DNA of 53,430 bases from Lacticaseibacillus porcinae. Lineage in GTDB: Bacteria; Bacillota; Bacilli; Lactobacillales; Lactobacillaceae. The notes beneath the pieces are model-generated. The model made no database searches. It had not been told where the DNA came from and saw only the letters and a list, made by a program, of their open reading frames with translations. Made by a program: the position numbers and the translations under genes. The stretch lies in assembly GCF_003946305.1 (NCBI RefSeq), contig NZ_RHNS01000021.1:1-53430 (forward strand), written 5' to 3'. Each line of letters starts with the position of its first letter. Positions within the stretch are counted from its first letter, which is position 1. Positions 39,588 to 48,002 of the stretch are shown here, piece by piece.

Positions 39588-42500
39588 ATGAACAATCGTC
39601 AAGGCGCAAAGAAAATGTACAAAACGCATCGCGGGTGGCTGGTCGCAGGGCTTGCGGCGGCGATGTTGGTGGTACCGGCGTTGATCGGGAGTCAAACGGT
39701 GTCGGCTGCGGATGGGGATCCGACAGCTGAAGTTGTCGCAGCGGCAGATCCAACGGCTGCGCAAGCGGATCTAAATGCGGCGGTGCAAGGCATCATCGAC
39801 GCGGTAAATGGGGCGGATCTGTCGACGCCAGCAGGGTTTGAAGCAGCACAAGCAGCAGTTGGTCAACAAAGTGCGGCAATGCAAGCCGCCACCACTGCGG
39901 GAGCAGAGATGTCGGCAGTGCCAGCAGAGTTAGTCGCGCAAATGCAAGCAGCATTAGGAAAGTTAGCAGACGCCCAGAAACAATCCATTTTGCAAGCACG
40001 GTTGAATACTGCTGTGCAAACCATCGTTGATGCCGTGAACAACAACGACTTATTGACAAGTGAAGGGTATAACGCAGCCAGTGCCGTTGCCCAACAACAA
40101 AGCGTGGCGATGCAAGAAGCCGTCGATGCCGGTGCGAAAATTGAAGACCTTTCACCAGAGCTGCAAACGGCATTGAAAGCGGCGTTGCAGAAGCTCAGCG
40201 ACGTCCAGAAACAATCTGTTTTGCAAGATCGGTTGAATCAGGCAGTGCAAACCATCATCGATGGGGTGAACAACAACGACTTATCGACAAGTGCTGGGTA
40301 TAACGCTGCGAGTGCAATTGCCCAACAACAAAACACCGCAATGGCGGAAGCAGTTGCTGCTGGGGCCAAGTTAGCGGATATTCCTGCAAACTTACAAACC
40401 GAATTGAAAGCTGCATTGCAGAAACTTAGCGACATTCAAAAACCAATGATCGCTCAAGAACGCATGAACGCTACAGCGCAAGCAATGGTCGATGCGGTGA
40501 ATAACGCAGACCTCACGACACCTGAAGGCTATCAAGCGGCCAGTGACGCGGTTTCACAGCAAGAACAAGCCATGGCAGACGCCCAAGCTGCCGGGGCCAC
40601 CACCGAGGCGATCCCACCAGATGTTTATGCAAGTTTGGAAAGTGCATTGGCAAAGCTGAAGGCCGCACAACCAAAAGCATCAGTGACTGTACATTATCAA
40701 GATGCCACGGGTAAAGACTTGAAGCCAGCGACGACGCTGAAAGACATCGGTTTGCCTGGTAACACTGTGGATATAAGTGCACAAGACATCGACACTGAGG
40801 TTGACGGGTATCAACTGCAAAGTATTTTGCATCCGGTAGTTTTACAAGAAAATGGTACGGATGTTTATTTGGAATATATCGCTGAACCGCAAAGTGTGAC
40901 CATGCACTTCCAAGATGCTGTCAGCGGCGCGCAGCTCAAAGCGCCGACCACATTTGAAAATGTTGGCGTGACTGGTGAGGTGGTGGACTTGAGTGTGCAA
41001 GGTTTAGACACCACAGTTGACGGGTATGCCTTGCAAAGCACCTTGAATAATGCCTATATGTTGAAAGCTAATGGCAATGACATTACGTTGTTGTATCTCG
41101 CAGAACCACAGTCAGTGACCATTCACTTCGCTGATGCGACGACTGGCAAGGAACTCAAGGCGCCAACCACATTGTCAAACGTTGGGCTGACAGGTGAATC
41201 GGTGGACCTTTCGACGAAGGATATCGATCCCGATATTGAAGGTTATGTCTTGTTTAGTACCTTGAATCCGGCATACACCTTGAAACCAAGTGGCAATGAC
41301 ATCACTTTGTTGTATCTGGCAGAACCTCAATCGCTCACCATTCACTTCGCTGATGCGATCACTGGCAAGGAGCTCAAGGACTCCACCACTTTGGCAAACG
41401 TCGGGTTGACTGGTGAAAATGTTGACTTGACCACCAAGAATATCGACACCTCGATCAACGGCTATGCCATGCAAAGCATCTTGAACCCTGCCTACACCTT
41501 GAAGGCAAGTGGCAATGATCTCACGCTAATGTATCTTCCAGAATCGCAATCAGTGACCATCCATTACCAAGACGTGATGACTGGCAAAGAGATCAAAGCT
41601 GCGACCACCTTGCCGAATATTGGGTTGACAGGGGAAATTGTGGACCTAACCGCTCAAGGATTAGACACCACCATTAACGGATATGACCTGCAAACTGACC
41701 TGAGCGAGGCGTACACGTTAATGGCTGAAAACAACGAGATCACGTTGCTGTATAACGCTTTGCCACAATCGATCACGATTCGTTACCAAGACGCGGTGAC
41801 TGGTAAGGCAATCAGGCCTGACGCCACGCTGAGAGAAGTCGGTACCACCGGACAAATTGTCGATTTGACCACCAGAAATATCGGTACCGAAGTTACTGGC
41901 TACGCGTTACAAAGTATTTTGAATGACGCCTATACGTTAAAAGCTGGCGACAATACGATTACCTTGCTGTACTTGGGCTTGCCGACAACAATGACGATTT
42001 ACTATCTGGACGGAACCACTGGGCAGGAACTTAAAACACCAAGTCCATTGGGCAATGTCGGCATCACCGGTGAAACGATCGATTTGAACAGCTTAGGTCT
42101 GGATACTGCAGTTGCTGGCTACCATTTGCAAAATGCATTGGATACCGCTTATGTGCTGATGCCATCAGGGAATGCGGTCATGTTGAATTATGTCGGCGAT
42201 CCGCAGACTTTAGTGGTTCATTTCGTGGTCGCTGGAACTGATACGAAGCTGGTTGATGATCAAATCATCGAGAATTTCGCAGTGACTGGTACCATGCTTC
42301 ACCTGACTGATGTTGGCATTCATACCGATATTCAAGGCTATGATTTGGCATCATTCATTGACGGGTCATATACCGTTATGGCAGGGGTCAATGACGTTAC
42401 CTTGGAATATCGCGGACAATCCCAGAAGTTGATCGTGCACTTTGTCGTCGCAGGCAGTGAAATGCCACTGATCGCTGATCAAATTTTTGAAAAATTTGGC

Positions 42501-42893
42501 GCGACAGGGGATGTGGTCGACCTCACAACAATTGGGATCGATTCAGTTGACGGCTTCACGATGCTGACGAAGTTGCCGACGGACTTCATGGTGGTGGCAG
42601 GGGATAATGAAATCACGTTGGAATTCGCCAAAGATCCTGACCCAACGCCAAACCCTGGCAAACCGACACCGACACCGACGCCAACGACTGATAACCCTGG
42701 TAATCCAACACCGTCGACTGACCAGCAACACCACGGTGACAAACACGGTGATCACCACACCAAGATAAACACGCAAGCGACGTTACCGCAAAACGGCGAT
42801 AGCACCAATTCAGCGGCGACTGTTGCTGGACTAGGTATCATCACTGCGTTACTCACCTTGATGGGCATCGACCTGAAGAAACGTCACGTCTAG
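39588..42893 (+). CDS. LPxTG-type MucBP-repeat adhesin
   Basis: The 1101-aa surface protein begins with a long signal of the KxYKxGKxW kind ('KKMYKTHRGWLVAGLAAAML', cleavage near VSA-ADG). Four helical repeats of about 77 residues follow (DNA period 231 bp; marker 'AVQTIVDAVNNNDL'). Nine MucBP-type repeats of ~70 residues come next (from 'ASVTVHYQDATGKDL' to the last near 1000), then a Pro/Thr linker, a His-rich patch 'QQHHGDKHGDHHTK' and an LPQNG sorting signal, helix and KKRH tail. It should bind mucin or related glycans and be wall-linked. The ATG at 39588 lies 7 nt after GGGGTG; an alternative ATG is at 39615. Confidence 0.88.
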   Translation: MNNRQGAKKMYKTHRGWLVAGLAAAMLVVPALIGSQTVSAADGDPTAEVVAAADPTAAQADLNAAVQGIIDAVNGADLSTPAGFEAAQAAVGQQSAAMQAATTAGAEMSAVPAELVAQMQAALGKLADAQKQSILQARLNTAVQTIVDAVNNNDLLTSEGYNAASAVAQQQSVAMQEAVDAGAKIEDLSPELQTALKAALQKLSDVQKQSVLQDRLNQAVQTIIDGVNNNDLSTSAGYNAASAIAQQQNTAMAEAVAAGAKLADIPANLQTELKAALQKLSDIQKPMIAQERMNATAQAMVDAVNNADLTTPEGYQAASDAVSQQEQAMADAQAAGATTEAIPPDVYASLESALAKLKAAQPKASVTVHYQDATGKDLKPATTLKDIGLPGNTVDISAQDIDTEVDGYQLQSILHPVVLQENGTDVYLEYIAEPQSVTMHFQDAVSGAQLKAPTTFENVGVTGEVVDLSVQGLDTTVDGYALQSTLNNAYMLKANGNDITLLYLAEPQSVTIHFADATTGKELKAPTTLSNVGLTGESVDLSTKDIDPDIEGYVLFSTLNPAYTLKPSGNDITLLYLAEPQSLTIHFADAITGKELKDSTTLANVGLTGENVDLTTKNIDTSINGYAMQSILNPAYTLKASGNDLTLMYLPESQSVTIHYQDVMTGKEIKAATTLPNIGLTGEIVDLTAQGLDTTINGYDLQTDLSEAYTLMAENNEITLLYNALPQSITIRYQDAVTGKAIRPDATLREVGTTGQIVDLTTRNIGTEVTGYALQSILNDAYTLKAGDNTITLLYLGLPTTMTIYYLDGTTGQELKTPSPLGNVGITGETIDLNSLGLDTAVAGYHLQNALDTAYVLMPSGNAVMLNYVGDPQTLVVHFVVAGTDTKLVDDQIIENFAVTGTMLHLTDVGIHTDIQGYDLASFIDGSYTVMAGVNDVTLEYRGQSQKLIVHFVVAGSEMPLIADQIFEKFGATGDVVDLTTIGIDSVDGFTMLTKLPTDFMVVAGDNEITLEFAKDPDPTPNPGKPTPTPTPTTDNPGNPTPSTDQQHHGDKHGDHHTKINTQATLPQNGDSTNSAATVAGLGIITALLTLMGIDLKKRHV

Positions 42894-42912
42894 TCAAAAT
42901 AGGAGCAAAGAC

Positions 42913-42951
42913 AAAGCGGCCTCACACTACCAGATGTGAGGCCGCTTTTCA
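42913..42951 (+). terminator. Terminator of the adhesin gene
   Basis: A 14-bp perfect stem AAAGCGGCCTCACA/TGTGAGGCCGCTTT, then TTTTC. Confidence 0.9.
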
Positions 42952-42964
42952 TATACAGTCGAAA

Positions 42965-42994
42965 CAAAAAGCCCGTCGATGTCTCGACGGACTT
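42965..42994 (-). terminator. Terminator of the wzd-wze operon
   Basis: The stem AGCCCGTCGA/TCGACGGACT (one mismatch) is followed on the minus strand by TTTTT. Confidence 0.75.
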
Positions 42995-43007
42995 CCCACA
43001 ACGCCGC

Positions 43008-43784
43008 TTACTTAGCAGCTTTGTCGTCTTTATCTTTCTTACCATAGTACCCGTAGTTGCCATAATAACCGTAGTAACCATAGTAACCAGTGGCTTCTTG
43101 CGGCACGCGGTTTTGCACAACGCCGATGATGTTGGCATCGACTTGTTCGAGCAAGCCTTTGCCGGCAATGACGGCGCCTTTTTGGGCAATCCCAAATGGC
43201 ACGACCAGCACCGTTGCGTCGACTTTGGAGGCTAAGATCTGCGCGTCAGTCACAGAACCCAACGGTGGGACATCGAAGATCACCATGTCGAAGTTCTTGG
43301 ACAATGTGTTGATCAACCGCTCCATCCGCTTGGAACTCAACAATTCAGAAGGGTTCGGCGGCACTGGACCAGTTGGCAGCACGCTGAGATGTTCCACTGA
43401 AGTCGGCACAATGTATTCGCCGAGGTCTAAGTCTTCTTTGCTCGTCAGCAAGTTGACCAACCCACGTTCATTCAACAATGAGAAGGTCGCATGCACAGTC
43501 GGGCGGCGCGTATCAGCGTCGACTAACAAGGTCCGCAAGCCTTGGTTAGCAAACGTCACGGCAACGTTCGCAGAAATCGTGGATTTCCCTTCGGCAGGGC
43601 CGCTAGAGGTGAAGACCAACGTTTTGATCTGTTGATCGGCGTTGGAGTATTGAATGTTCGTCCGCAACGTCCGGAATTGTTCAGAGATGTGAGACTTTGG
43701 CGCATAAGCGGTGATCAAGCCGACGCCTTTGTGCATCGACAAGTCTTCAAGCTTTTTTTGACGCTTTTTACCGAATCCAAACAT
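43008..43784 (-). CDS. wze: Exopolysaccharide tyrosine autokinase (Wze/CpsD type)
   Basis: The 258-aa BY-kinase works with Wzd to control polysaccharide chain assembly. The Walker A is SGPAEGKST, Walker A' is LLVDADTRRP, and Walker B is MVIFDVPP. The C-terminal tyrosine cluster (GYYGYYGYYGNYGYYG) is the autophosphorylation site. An N-terminal 'ISEQFRTLRTNIQYS' is also typical. Its start overlaps the wzd stop (TAATG-type). No transferase genes follow on this strand, so the pair is separate from the polysaccharide genes at 48 kb and on the opposite strand. Confidence 0.92.
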   Translation of the reverse strand: MFGFGKKRQKKLEDLSMHKGVGLITAYAPKSHISEQFRTLRTNIQYSNADQQIKTLVFTSSGPAEGKSTISANVAVTFANQGLRTLLVDADTRRPTVHATFSLLNERGLVNLLTSKEDLDLGEYIVPTSVEHLSVLPTGPVPPNPSELLSSKRMERLINTLSKNFDMVIFDVPPLGSVTDAQILASKVDATVLVVPFGIAQKGAVIAGKGLLEQVDANIIGVVQNRVPQEATGYYGYYGYYGNYGYYGKKDKDDKAAK

Positions 43785-44548
43785 TAGCGCACACCTCCAG
43801 TCCGAGTGCGACGGGCATTGGCGCTATGCGCGGAATGCGTCTGGCCAAACTTCATGTCGTGATCGTCGATGTTAAAAATCGTCCCAAGCATTGGCAACCC
43901 CAACGTTTCGGTGATGAATTCTGGGGACTTGACCGTTTTGTCAGTGAGTTCGCGAATGAACGCGAGCAAAATGCCAAACACTAAGCCTGCCAACAAGCCG
44001 ACTGCCATGTTGATGGTTTTGCGTGGGGATACCGCCTTCGTTTGCAACTTGGCGTTAGAAATGATCGACACGTTCTTGGCGTTGGACATGATCTTGGTGA
44101 CTTTCTTTTGGAACACGCGAGTCACTGCGTTGGCAATGTCTTGGGCCACATAAGGACTCTTCGCGCGCGCCGTCACGTTAACCACTTGAGAATTCGTGTT
44201 GTTAGAGATCGTCAGTGCTGCTTTCAAGTCGCCGGCAGTGCCGTTGAATTGACCGGCTTCGCGTAAGTCGCTAGCCGCTTGGTCCAAAATAACCGGTTCA
44301 GTAATGATATCTTTATATGTATTGATCATTTGCAAGTCGGTTTGCACCGCGTTGTATTGCATCGCTGGACTGGTGTTTTCCTTCTGGTTGACTAAGATCA
44401 ACGCACTGGAATCGTACATTGGCGTCATGACAAAATAAGTGACCCCAGCGGCAACTAACAACCCCGCGATGGCAAAAAAGATGATCATGATAATATGTTT
44501 CCTCAGCGTCTGGAACACCTGGCCGAGGCTGATTACGTCGTCCTCCAT
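43784..44548 (-). CDS. wzd: Exopolysaccharide chain-length regulator (Wzd/CpsC type)
   Basis: The 254-aa membrane protein has two helices (about 20-42 and 175-197) around an extracellular Wzz domain with 'MTPMYDSSALILVNQKENTS'. The proline-rich site near the second helix is 'KAVSPRKTINMAVGLLAGL'. The cytosolic tail is short and activates Wze in this family. AGGAGGTC precedes the ATG. It is first in a two-gene operon, and the 347-bp upstream region (to 44895) holds the promoter for this direction. Confidence 0.92.
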   Translation of the reverse strand: MEDDVISLGQVFQTLRKHIIMIIFFAIAGLLVAAGVTYFVMTPMYDSSALILVNQKENTSPAMQYNAVQTDLQMINTYKDIITEPVILDQAASDLREAGQFNGTAGDLKAALTISNNTNSQVVNVTARAKSPYVAQDIANAVTRVFQKKVTKIMSNAKNVSIISNAKLQTKAVSPRKTINMAVGLLAGLVFGILLAFIRELTDKTVKSPEFITETLGLPMLGTIFNIDDHDMKFGQTHSAHSANARRTRTGGVR

Positions 44549-44895
44549 GGGGACCTCCTAAGAATATGTGTGCGTGTGTATGTTAAAACTATTCAATTCT
44601 ACCATATTTCCTACCACATACTACCCATGAGTGGAATATATTTGCATGACTTATGGAGGGATTTTGAAACATTTCACGGCAGATTGTGGGAATTTAATGA
44701 TGGGGGATGGTTGCGTTGGCAGGCGTTGGAGAAGTGGGTGGTGCGCGGGGGTGTCATTGAATGCGGGATTCAATGACATGTAAGCGATGACGAATTTGTC
44801 TGTAAATATATTTTTGAATGCGCTGATCATCTAGGCGATCAGTTCGGGGTGATTCACAATAATCCTGTATTAATAATTATATAGGAGGCAACACC
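44549..44895. other. Divergent intergenic region
   Basis: No gene is evident. A minus-strand -10-like TAGAAT lies near 44597-44602 before wzd. An 11-bp perfect inverted repeat TGTCATTGAAT/ATTCAATGACA is at 44752-44778. The plus-strand gene's ribosome site is at 44884-44888. Confidence 0.5.
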
Positions 44896-45762
44896 ATGGA
44901 ACTACGTCGAGGATCGCAATTGATCACCGTTCCCAAGCACCCGAAGTTATTAGTCGAGTTCAACTTTCATCAAATCGCCTTTGTGATGGGACTTTCGCAT
45001 CCAAAGTTTCAAGCGCTTTGTGTCACCAATGCGGGCGAATATTTCTACAGTGAGCAAACCCCAGAAGCGTTGTGTCGGAATTTAGAAGCGCGGTGGCAAG
45101 ATTATTATTTGAATACCAGACGTCAGTATAAAGAGACTTGGGAACAAGTCTATCATCATGCCCTTGAATCATGGGAGAACAAGCTTGGTCAACTCAAGAA
45201 TCCATTGCGTGTTGCCAGTTGTGGTAAGCATAGTTTCTGGTCTGCAGATCCCGCGAATCCGTATGGCATTTGGTTTTTCACCCCTGGGTGCGAAGCCATT
45301 GAAATCGAACACGGCAAATTGCACTTTATGACGCATTCAGCTAATGATCAGGTGATCAGTTGGACGGCACAACCAAAAACCGGTGAAAAGCCACTCGTTT
45401 CACCGTTGCAGTTGAGTTTGTTAATGGATTACGTCTCACGCAAAGCCTTAATTGTGTATACATACGCCATTGCCAACCTTGGCAACAAGCTTGATGATCT
45501 AGATATTGAGTTACCGCCATTTCACCCCACGCCGGTCGCGCCTCAATTTCCGATCCGTAAATGGTTTTTTGATCAAGATATCGACGCGACTTACTCGTTT
45601 TTGATCGCACGCTCTGGTGGTGAAGGTGGTGCCGCGATTGAGGCGTTGGCCAATAAACAAGAGGAGAAAGACAAAGCGCAGGAGAAGCGGGCAGAAAAGG
45701 CAAAGCAGAAAGAAATCATCGCAAAACTGAAACAAATGTCTCAAAAAAACAAAAATAAATAA
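44896..45762 (+). CDS. Hypothetical protein with a charged C-terminal coil
   Basis: I do not recognise this 288-aa protein. It has no signal peptide or membrane helix. The first ~100 residues include 'KLLVEFNFHQIAFVMGL' and aromatic-rich 'RWQDYYLNTRRQYKETWEQV'. A middle part has 'HSFWSADPANPYGIWFFTPG'. The last 40 residues are nearly all Lys, Glu, Ala and Gln (about 245-288), probably a coiled coil or nucleic-acid/membrane-binding tail. GGAGG precedes the ATG. It ends at a terminator and stands alone. Confidence 0.7.
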   Translation: MELRRGSQLITVPKHPKLLVEFNFHQIAFVMGLSHPKFQALCVTNAGEYFYSEQTPEALCRNLEARWQDYYLNTRRQYKETWEQVYHHALESWENKLGQLKNPLRVASCGKHSFWSADPANPYGIWFFTPGCEAIEIEHGKLHFMTHSANDQVISWTAQPKTGEKPLVSPLQLSLLMDYVSRKALIVYTYAIANLGNKLDDLDIELPPFHPTPVAPQFPIRKWFFDQDIDATYSFLIARSGGEGGAAIEALANKQEEKDKAQEKRAEKAKQKEIIAKLKQMSQKNKNK

Positions 45763-45778
45763 AGTTAAGGAATCATCT

Positions 45779-45822
45779 AAAGACTGAAATGCTGTTAAAC
45801 CGGCTTTTCAGTCTTTATTTTT
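45779..45822 (+). terminator. Terminator after the hypothetical gene
   Basis: AAAGACTGAAA (45779-45789) pairs perfectly with TTTCAGTCTTT (45806-45816), followed by ATTTTT. Confidence 0.8.
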
Positions 45823-45882
45823 GGATTAAATTGAGAACTTATCAGGCGAGAAACGCCGTGAAATAGGCGTCAGGTCATTTAC

Positions 45883-45912
45883 TTGGCGTCCCATCCATCC
45901 CCGCGTTATCCT
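45883..45912 (+). promoter_or_regulatory. Promoter of the sigma-like operon
   Basis: TTGGCG (45883-45888), an 18-bp spacer and TATCCT (45907-45912), 33 bp before the start. A hairpin ACGCC/GGCGT lies upstream at 45853-45870. Confidence 0.5.
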
Positions 45913-45944
45913 GACCGCATCAAAGCTTGCAAGGGGGAATTGCA

Positions 45945-46439
45945 ATGGGAGTTGGCTTTGAGTTATTAGCGAAGAACATGAAGATCTTGTATAAAGCCTT
46001 AGCGCGGGCGCATATCAGGCAAGGCGACGCAGACTATGATGATTGGTTGAGCTTTTCACGATTGCAGTATGTCTACCACTATGAAAAGCGCGGTGAGTTG
46101 TCTGATGTCGCGTTCAACCGCGGTGTTGGGAGGTTGATCTATTTGGATATTGAAAAGCAACGTGGCTCGATCGTGAAAGATTTACAGCGCGCCAGTCGCG
46201 TGAATGCACAAGTTGAATCTATTGTTGGTGTGGACATTACAGAAATGGAGGTGCGTGAGATGATCACTGAAGCGTTAGGATCGATGACTGAATTGCAGCG
46301 ACAGATCTTGGTGATGATGATCGATGGTGGTATGAAGCAAGTCGATATTGCCCGTGAACTTGGAATTTCACGGCAAGCGGTGCATGGGCAGGTGGTAAAG
46401 ATTCGGGAAATCATGACGAAGGTGCTGGGACAAACGTAG
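45945..46439 (+). CDS. Sigma-70-like factor, first of three
   Basis: The 164-aa protein has a region 2-like N-terminal half ('ILYKALARAHIRQGDADYDD', 'FNRGVGRLIYLDIEKQRGSI') and a convincing region 4 helix-turn-helix at the C-terminus ('MTELQRQILVMMIDGGMKQV', then 'ARELGISRQAVHGQVVKIR'). Size and layout resemble ComX/SigH-like and small ECF factors of lactobacilli. The start is the ATG at 45945, 8 nt after GGGGG. Two further sigma-like genes follow in the same direction. Target promoters are unknown. Confidence 0.75.
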   Translation: MGVGFELLAKNMKILYKALARAHIRQGDADYDDWLSFSRLQYVYHYEKRGELSDVAFNRGVGRLIYLDIEKQRGSIVKDLQRASRVNAQVESIVGVDITEMEVREMITEALGSMTELQRQILVMMIDGGMKQVDIARELGISRQAVHGQVVKIREIMTKVLGQT

Positions 46440-46486
46440 GAGCTGAGCGCATATTGTGCTTGTTTTAGTAGAAGGAGTTGATGTGC

Positions 46487-46933
46487 ATGAACAATGTTGA
46501 CGATCTTGTCGAGCATTTGATTTATGAAGTGTTACTTCGAGCTGGAGTGTTGCCAACTGATCGCGCCGCCGGTGTGTTGCGACGGTACGTGGTGCAAGCC
46601 TATTTCCGTCAATTAGCCAAAGATCCAGACCTCAGTCGGCGTGAGTTATTGATTGTGCTTACCGAGGCCGCCACGGCAGTTCACCTGCATGTCGGTCTAG
46701 CAAGCAGGCAACACGAAGGCGCTCAAGTTAGACGTGATTTAGCAATCTGGACACATTTGACACAAAATGAGCGCGATGTGTTGTATCTTTTGCAAGCGGT
46801 CGGTTTATCGGCACCACAAATTCTTGAAAAACTGGGTGCTAGCGGCGACTGGGTCGAAGTCACGATTTCTAAGTTGGAAAGCTTGTATGAACGACCATTG
46901 ATGAAGGTTCAAAGTAGGGGGGCAAACAAATGA
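46487..46933 (+). CDS. Sigma-like protein, second of three (divergent)
   Basis: The 148-aa product has a helical N-terminus ('LVEHLIYEVLLRAGVLPTDR', 'RRYVVQAYFRQLAKDPDLSR') and a degenerate region 4-like end ('HLTQNERDVLYLLQAVGLSA', 'ILEKLGASGDWVEVTISKLE'). It is clearly less conserved than its neighbours and might be a partner or antagonist rather than a DNA-binding factor. The start is the ATG at 46487, 9 nt after AAGGAG. Its stop overlaps the next start (ATGA). Confidence 0.6.
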   Translation: MNNVDDLVEHLIYEVLLRAGVLPTDRAAGVLRRYVVQAYFRQLAKDPDLSRRELLIVLTEAATAVHLHVGLASRQHEGAQVRRDLAIWTHLTQNERDVLYLLQAVGLSAPQILEKLGASGDWVEVTISKLESLYERPLMKVQSRGANK

Positions 46934-47421
46934 AACCAGAAGTGAAAGTTGATGATCAAGTCATCATTGAAGTCTTGGCGCAATTTGAAGTGAAGTGGGG
47001 CGATCCTGACTTCGATGAACTGTTGTTGTATGCGCGGTTGCGCTATTTGCATTATCAGCATCAAGCAGCGAGCAACGGTCTATCACCTACCGAGTTCGAG
47101 CGCTCAGTCCAGTTTGCATTGCTTTCAGATGTTTGGGAGTATCTGATCGTTAAACTTGGAACAACAGTTGAGCAACAGGCATCGCAAACGACAGAGATGG
47201 GTAAGCATTATCGTTTTGTGAAGGCCACCACGCTTGAAGAACAATCTTTTGTTGACCAATTGGTTCAAGGTCTCCCAAAGCGTGATCAAGCGATGATCGG
47301 ATTATTCCGAGATGGCTTGTCGCAACGCGAAATCGCGGCGGTACTGGGGATGGGTCGTAGTGCTGTGATGGAGTATGCGACTGAGTTGAAACAGATCTAC
47401 GCGCGGGTGAAAGGTGAATAA
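46930..47421 (+). CDS. Sigma-like protein, third of three
   Basis: The 163-aa protein matches the first in plan: 'KWGDPDFDELLLYARLRYLH' and 'FERSVQFALLSDVWEYLIVK' in the N-terminal half, and a region 4-type helix-turn-helix 'LPKRDQAMIGLFRDGLSQRE' then 'AAVLGMGRSAVMEYATELK' at the end. It overlaps the previous gene by 4 nt and has GGGGGG before its ATG, so the two are made together. It may form a split or multi-subunit sigma factor with its neighbours. Confidence 0.7.
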   Translation: MKPEVKVDDQVIIEVLAQFEVKWGDPDFDELLLYARLRYLHYQHQAASNGLSPTEFERSVQFALLSDVWEYLIVKLGTTVEQQASQTTEMGKHYRFVKATTLEEQSFVDQLVQGLPKRDQAMIGLFRDGLSQREIAAVLGMGRSAVMEYATELKQIYARVKGE

Positions 47422-47428
47422 TGGGGAT

Positions 47429-47466
47429 GAAGCTCTGGGGCGAATCACTCTGGAGCTTCTTTCTTT
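47429..47466 (+). terminator. Possible terminator after the sigma-like operon
   Basis: GAAGCTC (47429-47435) pairs with GAGCTTC (47453-47459), followed by TTTCTTT. Confidence 0.5.
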
Positions 47467-48002
47467 GACTGGACAGGAAATTGTTGTGGAGAAAGTTTTA
47501 AAGCTCAAATAAAGGGATAAAAGTTTGAACACACAACGGCACAAAAATGGACACATTATGTCATAAGCACAGCGTACAATTGATAAACAGGCGGTTTGAA
47601 TCATCAAAAATGGCATGACCGAGTATTAAAAACATTTATTCATATGATGAAAGTAGAATATATTTTGCGTATTTGCAACTGATGAATAGTTAATCTTGGC
47701 ATGGAATAACATTACAAGATTGTATCAAGAAATATTAACCGCTTGCAGTCGTTGTACTTGCAATAAAGTACGGTATACTAATTGATAGACTGCCTTATTA
47801 AGTAGTAAGCCAGCCTTAGCTTTTTTATGCCAAGTTTGAGGATCTTTGTTCACGCATCCAAGAAGTGTTGACTTTCACGCAGTAGAATCCAGTATCCAGA
47901 TAGACATTTCTGAAAGATAATGTACAGTGCCAGATGGTTGAGGATTAGATAAGAATGCTGAGAAGCGATACGATATTTTTAAAATGAAGTGAGGAAACTA
48001 TA
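47467..48002 (+). other. AT-rich intergenic region with the polysaccharide promoter
   Basis: No gene is visible in about 540 bp. A good promoter TTGTAC (47752-47757)-16-TATACT (47774-47779) faces the polysaccharide genes, giving a long leader of about 220 nt. A T6 tract at 47820-47826 in the leader could support attenuation, but the stem before it is weak. Base composition becomes AT-rich here and stays so to the window end. Confidence 0.5.

Noticed and set aside
39975-40680. Regularly spaced DNA repeats that could suggest a CRISPR or tandem-repeat array
   Set aside because: The 231-bp period is a whole number of codons in the adhesin frame and reflects protein repeats. No CRISPR array is present in the window.
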